DNA from: CAIYTF01 sp963664845
Lineage (GTDB): Bacteria > Bacteroidota > Ignavibacteria > Ignavibacteriales > Ignavibacteriaceae
Length of the DNA: 64,000 bases
NCBI GenBank assembly: GCA_963664845.1
Contig: OY761615.1
Span: 4,278,001-4,342,000 of the forward strand
Direction: 5' to 3'
Below, one piece after another: positions 41,844-50,457 of this stretch. Positions within the stretch are counted from its first letter, which is position 1. Each line of letters opens with the position of its first letter. A model generated the notes under the pieces. It had not been told where the DNA came from and ran no database searches. It saw only the letters and a list, made by a program, of their open reading frames with translations. The position numbers and the translations under genes are program-made.

Positions 41844-42555
41844 TCTTCTTTTCGACAATTTTGTTTCCCCTCAGGGCGATGTTATCCTTATCGATAAACC
41901 CCTCCGATGGTCATCATTTAAGGTTATTCATTACCTGAGAAAAAATTCTCCGGTAAAAAAAGCCGGGCATGCGGGCACGTTGGATCCGCTGGCCACGGGA
42001 CTGCTTATCGTGTGCTCAGGCAAAAAAACAAAAGAGATCATTTCGTATCAGGATCAGCATAAAGAGTATCAGGGCGCCTTCATTCTCGGGAAGACAACTG
42101 CCTCTATGGATGCTGAGACTCCTGTTTTGCTTGAATGCGATTATTCTCATGTTACCGATGAAATGATATATGCAATGGCTAATGAGCTTAGCGGAGAGCA
42201 AATGCAGGTCCCGCCAATGTACTCTGCTGCAAATTTCCAGGGCAAAAAACTCTATAAAATTGCGCGCCAGGGTAAAGTGGTCCATCGTGAGCCCAGAAAA
42301 GTATTTATAGAACAATTCGCTATCACCGAAATTAATCTGCCCGTTGTGAAGTTTGTTGTCGCCTGCTCCAAAGGTGTTTATATCCGCACGCTGGCCAACG
42401 ACTTTGGCGAACGGCTCGGGTGTGGTGCTTATTTGAGTGAACTGCGCCGGACCATGATTGGTGATTATCATGTCGATGATGCGCTCACACCGGAACTCTT
42501 TACTGCTGAATATGCAAAATCCTCCCATCCTGAAATTAACGAAACGGTAGCCTGA
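41827..42555 (+). CDS. truB: tRNA pseudouridine(55) synthase
   Basis: Makes pseudouridine 55 in the T-loop of tRNAs. About 242 residues from ATG 41827. The frame is open further upstream (ATG 41821 and 41800) inside rbfA, so the exact start is uncertain by a few codons. Motifs: 'VILIDKPLRWSSFKV', the catalytic loop 'GHAGTLDPLATGLL' with its Asp, 'QVPPMYSAANFQGKKLY' and 'SKGVYIRTLANDFGERLG'. Overlap with rbfA and an 8-base gap to ribF indicate tight coupling. Confidence 0.94.
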   Translation: MITKTNLLFDNFVSPQGDVILIDKPLRWSSFKVIHYLRKNSPVKKAGHAGTLDPLATGLLIVCSGKKTKEIISYQDQHKEYQGAFILGKTTASMDAETPVLLECDYSHVTDEMIYAMANELSGEQMQVPPMYSAANFQGKKLYKIARQGKVVHREPRKVFIEQFAITEINLPVVKFVVACSKGVYIRTLANDFGERLGCGAYLSELRRTMIGDYHVDDALTPELFTAEYAKSSHPEINETVA

Positions 42556-42563
42556 AGTCCCCC

Positions 42564-43517
42564 ATGCAAATAGTCCGCGATTTGGCATCTGTCACCTACA
42601 ACAAAAACAGAATTATAACCGTTGGCACCTTTGACGGTGTGCATCTGGGCCACAAGGAAATTTTCCGTGTTATGCGGGAGCGCGCTAAGGAGATCGGTGC
42701 CGAATTCACCGTGGTCTCTTTTGAACCACATCCCCGTTTGTTTTTGCAGCCAGACGCAGGCATAAAGCTCCTCACTACACTGGATGAAAAAGCAGTTCTC
42801 CTCGAGAGCTTGGGAGTTGATACGTTCATTGTTCTGACTTTTGACACCAAACTTTCCCAAAACAGCTCCGAAACATTTTTAAAAGAATACCTGTTGGACA
42901 AAATCGGCTTTTCCGAAATTGCCGTCGGGTACGATCACCGGTTTGGGAAGGGAAGAGACGGTGACGGCGAAACAATAAGAAAATTTGCCCAATTTCATGG
43001 GCTGGTGGCACACACCATTGATGCTGTCGAGTATCACTGCACCTATGTAAGCAGCTCCCTGATCCGCACTTCGTTGATAAACGGAGGGGTGAAAACAGCA
43101 GCAGAATTACTTGGACGATATTACTCTTTCAGCGGTACAGTGGTTCAGGGTCTGCAGCGTGGAAGGCAGCTTGGCTTTCCCACCGCAAACGTTGCTCCAA
43201 TGGATGACTTGAAACAAATGCCCCAAAACGGCGTATACGCGGTTTGTGTTGCATTTGATGGCAAATTGTTCCATGGTGTGATGAATTCGGGCACCAGACC
43301 CACTTTTGACGATAAAACCGAAGTATTCCACGAGATCCACCTTTTTGAATTTGAGGGCGATATCTATGGAAAAGAGCTTCAGGTTGCGGTAATTGAGAAG
43401 ATCCGGGATGAAAAGAAGTTTGGCGGAGTGAACGAACTGGTGTCTCAGATCAAGGTTGACGCCGGAACTGCCAAATCAATTTTAAGGAAAATTCAGAAAC
43501 CTTTTGTATATTTCTAA
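42564..43517 (+). CDS. ribF: bifunctional riboflavin kinase/FAD synthetase
   Basis: Converts riboflavin to FMN and FMN to FAD. 317 residues. The N-terminal FAD synthetase domain has 'TVGTFDGVHLGHKEIF', 'FEPHPRLFL', 'VGYDHRFGKGRDG' and 'VSSSLIRTSL'. The C-terminal kinase domain has 'GRQLGFPTANVAP', 'NGVYAVCV' and 'MNSGTRPTFDDKTEV' followed by the 'IHLFEFEGDIYGKELQV' strand pair. Position between truB and rpsO is a conserved arrangement in many bacteria. Confidence 0.95.
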   Translation: MQIVRDLASVTYNKNRIITVGTFDGVHLGHKEIFRVMRERAKEIGAEFTVVSFEPHPRLFLQPDAGIKLLTTLDEKAVLLESLGVDTFIVLTFDTKLSQNSSETFLKEYLLDKIGFSEIAVGYDHRFGKGRDGDGETIRKFAQFHGLVAHTIDAVEYHCTYVSSSLIRTSLINGGVKTAAELLGRYYSFSGTVVQGLQRGRQLGFPTANVAPMDDLKQMPQNGVYAVCVAFDGKLFHGVMNSGTRPTFDDKTEVFHEIHLFEFEGDIYGKELQVAVIEKIRDEKKFGGVNELVSQIKVDAGTAKSILRKIQKPFVYF

Positions 43518-43579
43518 GTTAACTAATTTGCTTTGGTTAAATCTGAGGCAATATTGTATGAATCAAATGGAGAAACATA

Positions 43580-43843
43580 ATGACTAACGACGAAAAGTTA
43601 GAACTAATCAAAAAATTCGGTAAAAACGAAAAAGACAGCGGGTTAACCGAAGTGCAGATCGCCATCCTTACAAAAAGGATCAACGAACTGACAGATCATT
43701 TCAGTGTTCACAAAAAAGATCATCACTCCCGCCGTGGACTGTTGATGATGGTAGGTAAGAGAAGAAGATTGCTCGATTACCTTGCGAAAAAAGATATCAA
43801 CAGATATCGTGCAGTTATTAAAGAATTGAATATAAGAAAATAA
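43580..43843 (+). CDS. rpsO: 30S ribosomal protein S15
   Basis: Primary 16S rRNA-binding protein of the platform. 87 residues, helical throughout, with '[22 protein letters not shown]' style helices (given in parts: '[19 protein letters not shown]'), '[12 protein letters not shown]' and '[13 protein letters not shown]'. GGAG lies 8 bases before the ATG. 27 bases before pnp, the classical rpsO-pnp pair, in which pnp expression is often controlled after transcription. Confidence 0.96.
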   Translation: MTNDEKLELIKKFGKNEKDSGLTEVQIAILTKRINELTDHFSVHKKDHHSRRGLLMMVGKRRRLLDYLAKKDINRYRAVIKELNIRK

Positions 43844-43870
43844 GACAAGAAAGAAGTTAGGATACAGATA

Positions 43871-45970
43871 ATGGCGGTTAAGAAAGAAATCGAACTGGGC
43901 GGAAGGATTTTATCCTTGGAAACAGAGAAATTTGCCAAGCAGGCAAACGGTGCAGTTATGGTCACTTACGGAGAAACAATGGTTCTCGTGACTGCAGTTG
44001 CATCCGAAACTGCAAAAGAAGATATTGACTTTTTCCCTCTCCAGGTTGAATACCGCGAGAGAGTTGCAGCTGCTGGAAAATTCCCCGGTGGGTTTATGAA
44101 ACGCGAAGGGAAACCTTCAGAAAAAGAAGTCTTAAGCTCACGCTTAATTGACCGCCCTATCCGTCCCCTCTTCTCAGACGCATACCGGAATGAAACGCAG
44201 ATAGCTGCAACTGTTCTTTCCTTTGATGGCGAGAACGATCCAGACATCCTGGGTGCAATTGGTGCATCAGCCGCTTTGGTTTTGTCAAACATCCCGTTCC
44301 TCGGCCCGATTGCCGAAGTACGCGTCGGCAGAGTCGAAGGCCAGTTTGTTATCAACCCAACGGTACAGCAGGTCGCTCTCAGCGACATTGAACTGATTGT
44401 TGCCGGAACAGATGATTCCATCATGATGGTTGAAGGCGAAGCAAAAGAACTCGGCGAAGAAGTGCTGCTGGATGCTCTCCGCTTCGCTCACGAAGAGATC
44501 AAGAAGGTTATTACCTTGCAGCTCGAACTTCGTGAACTGTGCGGCAAACCGAAACGCGAAGTGGTCGTTAAGGAATATGCCGAAGGATTAAAAGAAGCCG
44601 TCTATGAACTTGCAGCAGAAAAATATGCTGTTATGGTTGCTACCATTCTTTCCAAAGAAGAACGTAGCACGGCAAAAAAAGAATTGGCAGTCGCCGTTAA
44701 AGAAGCTCTGACAGAGAAATTCCCTGAGCAGGAAAAAGCAATTGACGTGATCTTGCATGATCTTGAAAAAGAGCTCATGCGCCAACGTATTCTTGAAAAA
44801 GGTTTGCGCCTTGACGGTAGAAATACCGAACAGGTGAGACCAATTTCCATCGACTTGGGACTTCTTCCCAGAACTCATGGTTCAGCACTGTTCACCCGGG
44901 GTGAAACCCAGAGCCTTGCTAACTTAACCCTTGGTTCAAAAAATGACGAACAGAAAATTGATGGGTTGCTCGAAGAATATACCAAACGTTTTATGTTGAA
45001 TTACAACTTCCCTCCATACAGTGTCGGTGAAGTTGGCAGAATGACTGGTCCTGGCAGACGTGAAATCGGTCACGGAAACCTCGCAGAACGTTCTCTGAAG
45101 CAGGTTGTTCCTGCCGAAGCAGATTTCCCCTATGCATTACGTATCATCAGCGATATTCTTGAATCAAACGGGTCATCCTCGATGGCTACGGTTTGTGCCG
45201 GAACTCTAGCGATGATGGATGGTGGTGTTCCTATCACCCGTCCGGTTGCCGGAATTGCAATGGGTCTCATTAAAGAAGGCGACAAGTTCGCCGTGTTAAC
45301 CGATATACTTGGCAACGAAGATCACCTCGGTGATATGGACTTCAAGGTTGCCGGAACCGACGTGGGAATCACCGGTTTCCAGATGGATATTAAAATCCGT
45401 GGTATATCGTTTGAAATCATGGAAAAAGCACTTCATCAGGCAAAAGCCGGAAGAATGCACATCCTTGGTATTATGAATGAAGCTATCAGCGCTCCCCGCG
45501 CCGACCTTTCAAAGTATGCACCACGAATGCTTACTATTGAGATCGAACCCGAACAAATTGGCGGTCTTATCGGATCTGCCGGAAAAACCGTTCAGAAAAT
45601 TCAACGGACCTTCGGTGTTGAGATAGCTATTCAGGATAATGGTATGGTTCAGATATCTTCTCCTAATCTCGATAACGCACAACGCTGCCGCGACTACATT
45701 GAAAAAATGACCAAGCAGCTCGAAATTGGCGGTGTCTATGACGGCGAAGTTATCAAATTGTTGGAATTTGGTGCAGTGCTTGAAATTGCACCCGGAAAAA
45801 CCGGCCTGTTACACATCTCTGAGATTGACCTTAAGAGAGTGAATAAAGTGACCGATTATTTCAAAGAAGGAGATTGGGTTAAAGTTAAACTGCTGAAAAT
45901 TGACAACGGCAAAATGAGCCTCAGCAGAAAAGAAGTTTTGAAAATGGAACAAGGCGAAGCCAAAGAATAG
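43871..45970 (+). CDS. pnp: polyribonucleotide nucleotidyltransferase (PNPase)
   Basis: Phosphorolytic 3'-5' exoribonuclease of the RNA degradosome. 699 residues: first RNase PH core (about 1-210), helical linker, second core with 'RLDGRNTEQVRPI', 'HGSALFTRGETQSL' and 'GSSSMATVCAGTLAMMDGG', then the KH domain ('EQIGGLIGSAGKTVQKIQ') and S1 domain ('GEVIKLLEFGAVLEIAPGKT'). AGGA precedes the ATG. Followed after a 214-base gap, in which I see no gene or clear terminator, by rng, so two RNA-decay enzymes are neighbours. Confidence 0.96.
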   Translation: MAVKKEIELGGRILSLETEKFAKQANGAVMVTYGETMVLVTAVASETAKEDIDFFPLQVEYRERVAAAGKFPGGFMKREGKPSEKEVLSSRLIDRPIRPLFSDAYRNETQIAATVLSFDGENDPDILGAIGASAALVLSNIPFLGPIAEVRVGRVEGQFVINPTVQQVALSDIELIVAGTDDSIMMVEGEAKELGEEVLLDALRFAHEEIKKVITLQLELRELCGKPKREVVVKEYAEGLKEAVYELAAEKYAVMVATILSKEERSTAKKELAVAVKEALTEKFPEQEKAIDVILHDLEKELMRQRILEKGLRLDGRNTEQVRPISIDLGLLPRTHGSALFTRGETQSLANLTLGSKNDEQKIDGLLEEYTKRFMLNYNFPPYSVGEVGRMTGPGRREIGHGNLAERSLKQVVPAEADFPYALRIISDILESNGSSSMATVCAGTLAMMDGGVPITRPVAGIAMGLIKEGDKFAVLTDILGNEDHLGDMDFKVAGTDVGITGFQMDIKIRGISFEIMEKALHQAKAGRMHILGIMNEAISAPRADLSKYAPRMLTIEIEPEQIGGLIGSAGKTVQKIQRTFGVEIAIQDNGMVQISSPNLDNAQRCRDYIEKMTKQLEIGGVYDGEVIKLLEFGAVLEIAPGKTGLLHISEIDLKRVNKVTDYFKEGDWVKVKLLKIDNGKMSLSRKEVLKMEQGEAKE

Positions 45971-46184
45971 AGATGCCCATTAGACATTTTTAGTCAGCGT
46001 TATATGCTTAGTTCTGCATCATTTGTTCTGTTTGGTGCCCTCCAGGTACTTGTACTTGTGGTGACCCGTTCAATGAAACAAAATGCTTACTCAATCTTTT
46101 GGTCAAGTTTGAAGGTGTGCGGTCGGTGGAATACATACGACCGCATCTATTATCTTACGCAGAATCAAAAGAGTTTTACAAGAC

Positions 46185-47771
46185 ATGTTAAAAGAAATTA
46201 TAATAAATTCTTCTACGAATCAGACGCGGGTCGCGATTACCGAGGACGGGAATCTGGTCGATTTTTTTGTCGACTACCCTGAAAACCGCAGAACCGTAGG
46301 GGATGTTTACCTGGGGAAGGTTGCCCGCGTACTTCCGGGTATCAAGGCCGCTTTCATCGATATTGGAATGAAGCACGATGCATTCCTGCATTTTTCCGAT
46401 ATCGGACAACGCACCAAAGATCTTCAGGCCGTGCTCGATGACGAGGACGATGAAGATGATGCCGGAGATCATATAAGTCCATTCGGCACTCCTGTTGCTG
46501 AAGGGCTCAAGATCAATGCCGTCGAATTGATAAATGGGGTCCCCAAACTGCAAAAGGGGCAGGAAATTCTCATCCAGATCACCAAGGAACCTGTTGCAAA
46601 CAAGGGCGTTCGCGTAACGTCATCAATCTCCATTCCCGGCAGATTTTGCGTATTGCTTCCCTTCGACAACAAAATCGGCGTATCAAAAAAAATTCAGGAA
46701 TTTAAAGAACGGAAACGGCTTCGGTCCATTGCCCGTTCCATTCTTCCCAAAAACTGCGGATTGATCATCCGTACCGTTGCAAAAAACCAACCCGAAGAAT
46801 TGCTTGCTGAGGACTTGAAGTACCTCAAAAAACAATGGGAAATTCTGGTCGATGCAGCAAAGAACGAACAACCGCCCAAATTGGTCTATCAGGATCTCTC
46901 AACAACCATCAGCGTTATTCGCGATCTGTTCACCTCTGAAGTAAACCGTATCTATATCGATTCCAAGAAACTGTATAAACAGGTAACTGAATATCTTTCA
47001 TCGGTTCACGAAGATTGGTTGTCCAAAGTAGAGCATTACAAATCAAGCAAACCGGTTTTTGAATCATTCCATATTGAAGAACAGATCAGAAGTCTCTTCA
47101 CCCGTAAAGTACACCTGAAAAGCGGTGGATATCTCATTATTGAGCATACCGAGGCCATGGTGGTTATTGACGTTAACAGCGGGAAATATGCGGCAAACAA
47201 GGAACAGGAGCTAAACTCCCTCAAAACCGATCTTGAAGCTGCCCGCGAAATATCCCGGCAGTTAAAACTGCGCGATATCGGCGGTCTTATCGTTATCGAT
47301 TTTATTGATCTTGAAGATGATCGCAACCGCAAAAAAGTGTATGACGAGCTTAAGAAAGAATTCAAAAAGGACCGGGCAAAAGTTTCCCTTCTGCCTATGT
47401 CCGATTTCGGTTTGATCGAGATCACCAGACAAAGAATCCGGCAGAATATTATGCAGGCATTAACCGAAGTTTGTCCCTCCTGCAACGGCAGCGGATTATT
47501 GGTTAAAAAGTCACATATTCTCTACGATGTGGAAGAGTGGTTGAAACGTTACAGCCTTGAAGGAAAAGGACGATCCATCATTCTGCTCTGCAGACCTGAA
47601 TTAGCCACTAATCTGTCAGAAGGATTTATGAGCAAACTCTGGAAACTGCGTTTTAAATATAAATTGTTTATCACTCTTCAGGTTGATGAGAATTTCCCGC
47701 ATGAACGTTTCAAGTTTATCTCCAAATCCACCGGAGATGATCTTACCGATGAGTTCATGAAGGAACAGTAA
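46185..47771 (+). CDS. rng: ribonuclease E/G family protein (RNase G)
   Basis: Single-strand endoribonuclease acting in rRNA maturation and mRNA decay. 528 residues, the short RNase G form without the degradosome scaffold tail of RNase E. The N-terminal S1 domain ('VGDVYLGKVARVLPGIKAAF') is interrupted by an acidic loop ('LDDEDDEDDAGD'). The catalytic Mg ligands are seen in 'VVIDVNSGKYAANKEQEL' and 'GGLIVIDFIDLEDDRNRKKV', and the Zn-link in 'CPSCNGSG'. The Shine-Dalgarno site is weak. Confidence 0.94.
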   Translation: MLKEIIINSSTNQTRVAITEDGNLVDFFVDYPENRRTVGDVYLGKVARVLPGIKAAFIDIGMKHDAFLHFSDIGQRTKDLQAVLDDEDDEDDAGDHISPFGTPVAEGLKINAVELINGVPKLQKGQEILIQITKEPVANKGVRVTSSISIPGRFCVLLPFDNKIGVSKKIQEFKERKRLRSIARSILPKNCGLIIRTVAKNQPEELLAEDLKYLKKQWEILVDAAKNEQPPKLVYQDLSTTISVIRDLFTSEVNRIYIDSKKLYKQVTEYLSSVHEDWLSKVEHYKSSKPVFESFHIEEQIRSLFTRKVHLKSGGYLIIEHTEAMVVIDVNSGKYAANKEQELNSLKTDLEAAREISRQLKLRDIGGLIVIDFIDLEDDRNRKKVYDELKKEFKKDRAKVSLLPMSDFGLIEITRQRIRQNIMQALTEVCPSCNGSGLLVKKSHILYDVEEWLKRYSLEGKGRSIILLCRPELATNLSEGFMSKLWKLRFKYKLFITLQVDENFPHERFKFISKSTGDDLTDEFMKEQ

Positions 47772-47823
47772 AACAGCATATATTCAGAATATAATTATCA
47801 AATAATTTAAACTTGAGGTCCTT

Positions 47824-48468
47824 ATGAAAATATTTATCGATACCGCGAACATGAAAGAAATTCGTGAAGCGGCCGCTTTGGGTTTGCTCGATGGCGTTAC
47901 TACCAATCCTTCATTGGTCGCAAAAGAAGGCGCTGACTTCAGAAAGCTACTCGATGAAATTGTTGCTACTGTTGATGGCCCTATCAGTGCCGAAGTCATT
48001 TCTGTTGACTATGAAGGAATACTGAAAGAAGGAAGAGAACTGGCAAAAATTCACAGCAATATTGTTGTTAAAGTTCCTCTCATCAGAGAAGGTTTAAAAG
48101 CCGTCAAAACATTCAGCGAAGAAGGCATCAAGACCAACGTTACACTTTGCTTTTCCGCTTCACAGGCCGTTTTGGCTGCCAAAGCTGGCGCAACCTTCAT
48201 CAGCCCGTTTGTCGGACGCTTGGATGATATAAGCACCAATGGTATGGAATTGATCTCACAGATCGTTCAAATCTATCGCAACTATGATTACAAGACTGAA
48301 GTTCTTGTTGCAAGCATTCGTCATCCGCTGCATTTTGTGGAAGCATGCTTAATTGGCGCAGACGTCTGCACCATGCCTTTTGGCGTTATTGACAAACTGT
48401 TCAACCATCCGCTCACCGATCTCGGATTGGAAAAATTCCTGAGCGACTGGAAGAAATTGCAGAAGTAA
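47824..48468 (+). CDS. tal: transaldolase, small (type 3B/FSA-like)
   Basis: 214-residue TIM barrel of the short transaldolase/fructose-6-phosphate aldolase group. Motifs: '[13 protein letters not shown]', '[14 protein letters not shown]', the Schiff-base lysine in 'NIVVKVPL', '[12 protein letters not shown]', '[11 protein letters not shown]' and '[10 protein letters not shown]'. In the pentose phosphate pathway it exchanges dihydroxyacetone units; pure aldolase activity (FSA) cannot be excluded from sequence alone. GAGGT lies before the ATG. A 37-base gap to gcvT. Confidence 0.9.
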   Translation: MKIFIDTANMKEIREAAALGLLDGVTTNPSLVAKEGADFRKLLDEIVATVDGPISAEVISVDYEGILKEGRELAKIHSNIVVKVPLIREGLKAVKTFSEEGIKTNVTLCFSASQAVLAAKAGATFISPFVGRLDDISTNGMELISQIVQIYRNYDYKTEVLVASIRHPLHFVEACLIGADVCTMPFGVIDKLFNHPLTDLGLEKFLSDWKKLQK

Positions 48469-48505
48469 ACAGAAGTTAAACTCAAAAACAACGAGAAAAT
48501 AACGG

Positions 48506-49591
48506 ATGCCAAAACAGACTAAGTTCTTTCAGGCCCACAAAGCCGCCAACGCAAAAATAGTTGAGTTCGCGGGTTATGAGATGCCTATACAGTATACATC
48601 AATCCTTGCTGAACATAAATCGGTCAGAACCAGGGTCGGTGTTTTTGATGTCAGTCACATGGGACAGATATTCATTAAAGGAGCAGATGCCTTGGCGTTT
48701 GTTCAGAATATCACCATTAACGATGCTTCCAAATTATTCCCGGGTAGAGTACAATATTCTGCCATGTGCTATGAAGACGGCGGCATCATCGACGATCTTT
48801 TGGTCTATTGCATTTCGCCTGAAGAGTATTTGTTGGTGGTTAATGCTTCCAACATTGCAAAAGACCATGAATGGATGGTAAAAAACAACACACTGAATGT
48901 TTCCATTGATAACAAAAGCGATGAGTATTCTCTGCTTGCTGTTCAAGGCCCGCATTCACAAAAAGTGGTTGAAAAATATTTCGGCCATCCAATCACCATG
49001 GAGTACTATCATTTTTCACATGAGAAAAAAGACGGACTCGAATTCATCCTCTCGCGGACCGGTTATACAGGCGAACTTGGGTATGAACTCTATTTCATAG
49101 GTGATGAAGAAGCCGCGCTTAAAGTGTGGAAGGATATTTTTGAAGTTGGTGCCGAATATGGTATTGAACCGGTTGGACTTGGCGCCCGCGATACGTTACG
49201 CCTGGAAATGGGTTTCTGTCTCTACGGAAATGACATTGATGCTTCCACAAATCCGCTTGAAGCAGGTTTGGGGTGGATCACCAGACTGAATAAAGGTGTT
49301 TTCATTGGCAGGGAAGCTCTCCTCGCCCGGAAGGAAGCCGGATTAAAACGAAAATTGACTCCGCTTACTTCCGGGGATAGGACCATTCCACGTCACGGAT
49401 ACGATATCAGCGTTAACGGAGCTAAGGTTGGAGTTGTTACGAGTGGGGCTATCAGCCCTGTACTCGAAAAACCCATTGCCATGGCGTATGTTGATGTCGC
49501 TGCTCTTAATGAAGCAGCAAAACTGAATTTCATGATTCGCGGCAAAGAATATCCGGCAACCGTGGTAAAACTGCCTTTTATTGAACGATAA
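48506..49591 (+). CDS. gcvT: glycine cleavage system aminomethyltransferase (T protein)
   Basis: Transfers the aminomethyl group from the H protein to tetrahydrofolate, releasing ammonia. 361 residues, normal length: 'VEFAGYEMPIQYTSILAEH', 'VGVFDVSHMGQIFIKG', 'GIIDDLLVYCI', 'LSRTGYTGELGYELYF' and 'GARDTLRLEMGFCLYGNDID'. The other glycine cleavage genes are absent from the window, though glyA lies 45 kb away. Confidence 0.95.
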   Translation: MPKQTKFFQAHKAANAKIVEFAGYEMPIQYTSILAEHKSVRTRVGVFDVSHMGQIFIKGADALAFVQNITINDASKLFPGRVQYSAMCYEDGGIIDDLLVYCISPEEYLLVVNASNIAKDHEWMVKNNTLNVSIDNKSDEYSLLAVQGPHSQKVVEKYFGHPITMEYYHFSHEKKDGLEFILSRTGYTGELGYELYFIGDEEAALKVWKDIFEVGAEYGIEPVGLGARDTLRLEMGFCLYGNDIDASTNPLEAGLGWITRLNKGVFIGREALLARKEAGLKRKLTPLTSGDRTIPRHGYDISVNGAKVGVVTSGAISPVLEKPIAMAYVDVAALNEAAKLNFMIRGKEYPATVVKLPFIER

Positions 49592-49695
49592 CACGTTTTA
49601 TCGGTAATGCGTTTTATGCCGGTTCATGAAACGAATGTGCTCTTATTACTTAATGAACTTGCTCAACAAGTTCATTTTATTTTAAGCCCGGTGCG

Positions 49696-50418
49696 ATGAA
49701 AGTAGATTGCAGGTTCATCCCGGTGTTTCCGGACAAGCCGGATCTGTCTGACAAAACGGCCGTTGTAATTGACGTTCTCCGGGCTACGTCATCCATTGTT
49801 ACTGCCTTTGAGCAGGGTGCAAGGGAAATTATTCCTGTTGCGTCAATTGAAGAGGCACGCAACCTTTTTGGCAATTCCCGTGAAGGGGAAACGGTTCTCC
49901 TTGCAGGCGAAAGGAATGCTGAGAAAATTGACGGTTTTCATTTGGGGAATTCACCGTATGATTTCGGTGCGGAACGGGTAAAGAATGCAAGCATCATTTT
50001 AACCACTACCAATGGCTCCAGGGCACTGGTGGCCGTGAGAGTGGCAAAACTGGTTATAGCCGCCTCGCTGTTAAACGTTTCAGCGGCAGCGGATAAAGTT
50101 CTGTCTTCAGGCAATGATGTTGAAATTGTTTGTTCAGGGAGTGAACTGCGGTTCAGTCTTGAAGATGCTCTTTGCGCCGGATTTCTGGTGAATGATATTC
50201 TCGCGCGGAGTCAAAACACAGAGTTGTCTGACTCCGCAATTGCTGCTTCAGTTCTGGTTAAGCAATTTAAAAAAGACGTTGTGGGGGCGGTGCTAAACAG
50301 TGAGCACGGCAAAACACTGATAGAACATGGATATGAAAAGGATGTCCGTTTTTGTGCACAAGTGAACAGTTCAAATCTTGTTCCGGTATACGCAAACAGC
50401 AGGCTGACCATACGCTAA
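49696..50418 (+). CDS. comB: ComB-like 2-phosphosulfolactate phosphatase
   Basis: 240 residues of the ComB family: 'TAVVIDVLRATSSIVTAFEQGA', 'LLAGERNAEKIDGFHLGNSP', 'IILTTTNGSRAL' and 'SGSELRFSLEDALCAGFLV'. In methanogens ComB hydrolyses phosphosulfolactate in coenzyme M synthesis. Many bacteria without coenzyme M carry the gene, where its substrate is unsettled. No comA or comC is nearby, so the enzymatic annotation should be read as family level. Lies 39 bases before ftsK. Confidence 0.88.
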   Translation: MKVDCRFIPVFPDKPDLSDKTAVVIDVLRATSSIVTAFEQGAREIIPVASIEEARNLFGNSREGETVLLAGERNAEKIDGFHLGNSPYDFGAERVKNASIILTTTNGSRALVAVRVAKLVIAASLLNVSAAADKVLSSGNDVEIVCSGSELRFSLEDALCAGFLVNDILARSQNTELSDSAIAASVLVKQFKKDVVGAVLNSEHGKTLIEHGYEKDVRFCAQVNSSNLVPVYANSRLTIR

Positions 50419-50457
50419 ACGATTTTTATAATTTTCGCACGTTTACGACAGAGACCA

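Noticed and set aside
46004..46282. 92-codon open frame before rng
   Set aside because: It overlaps the start of rng in another frame, has no ribosome-binding site and matches nothing I know.
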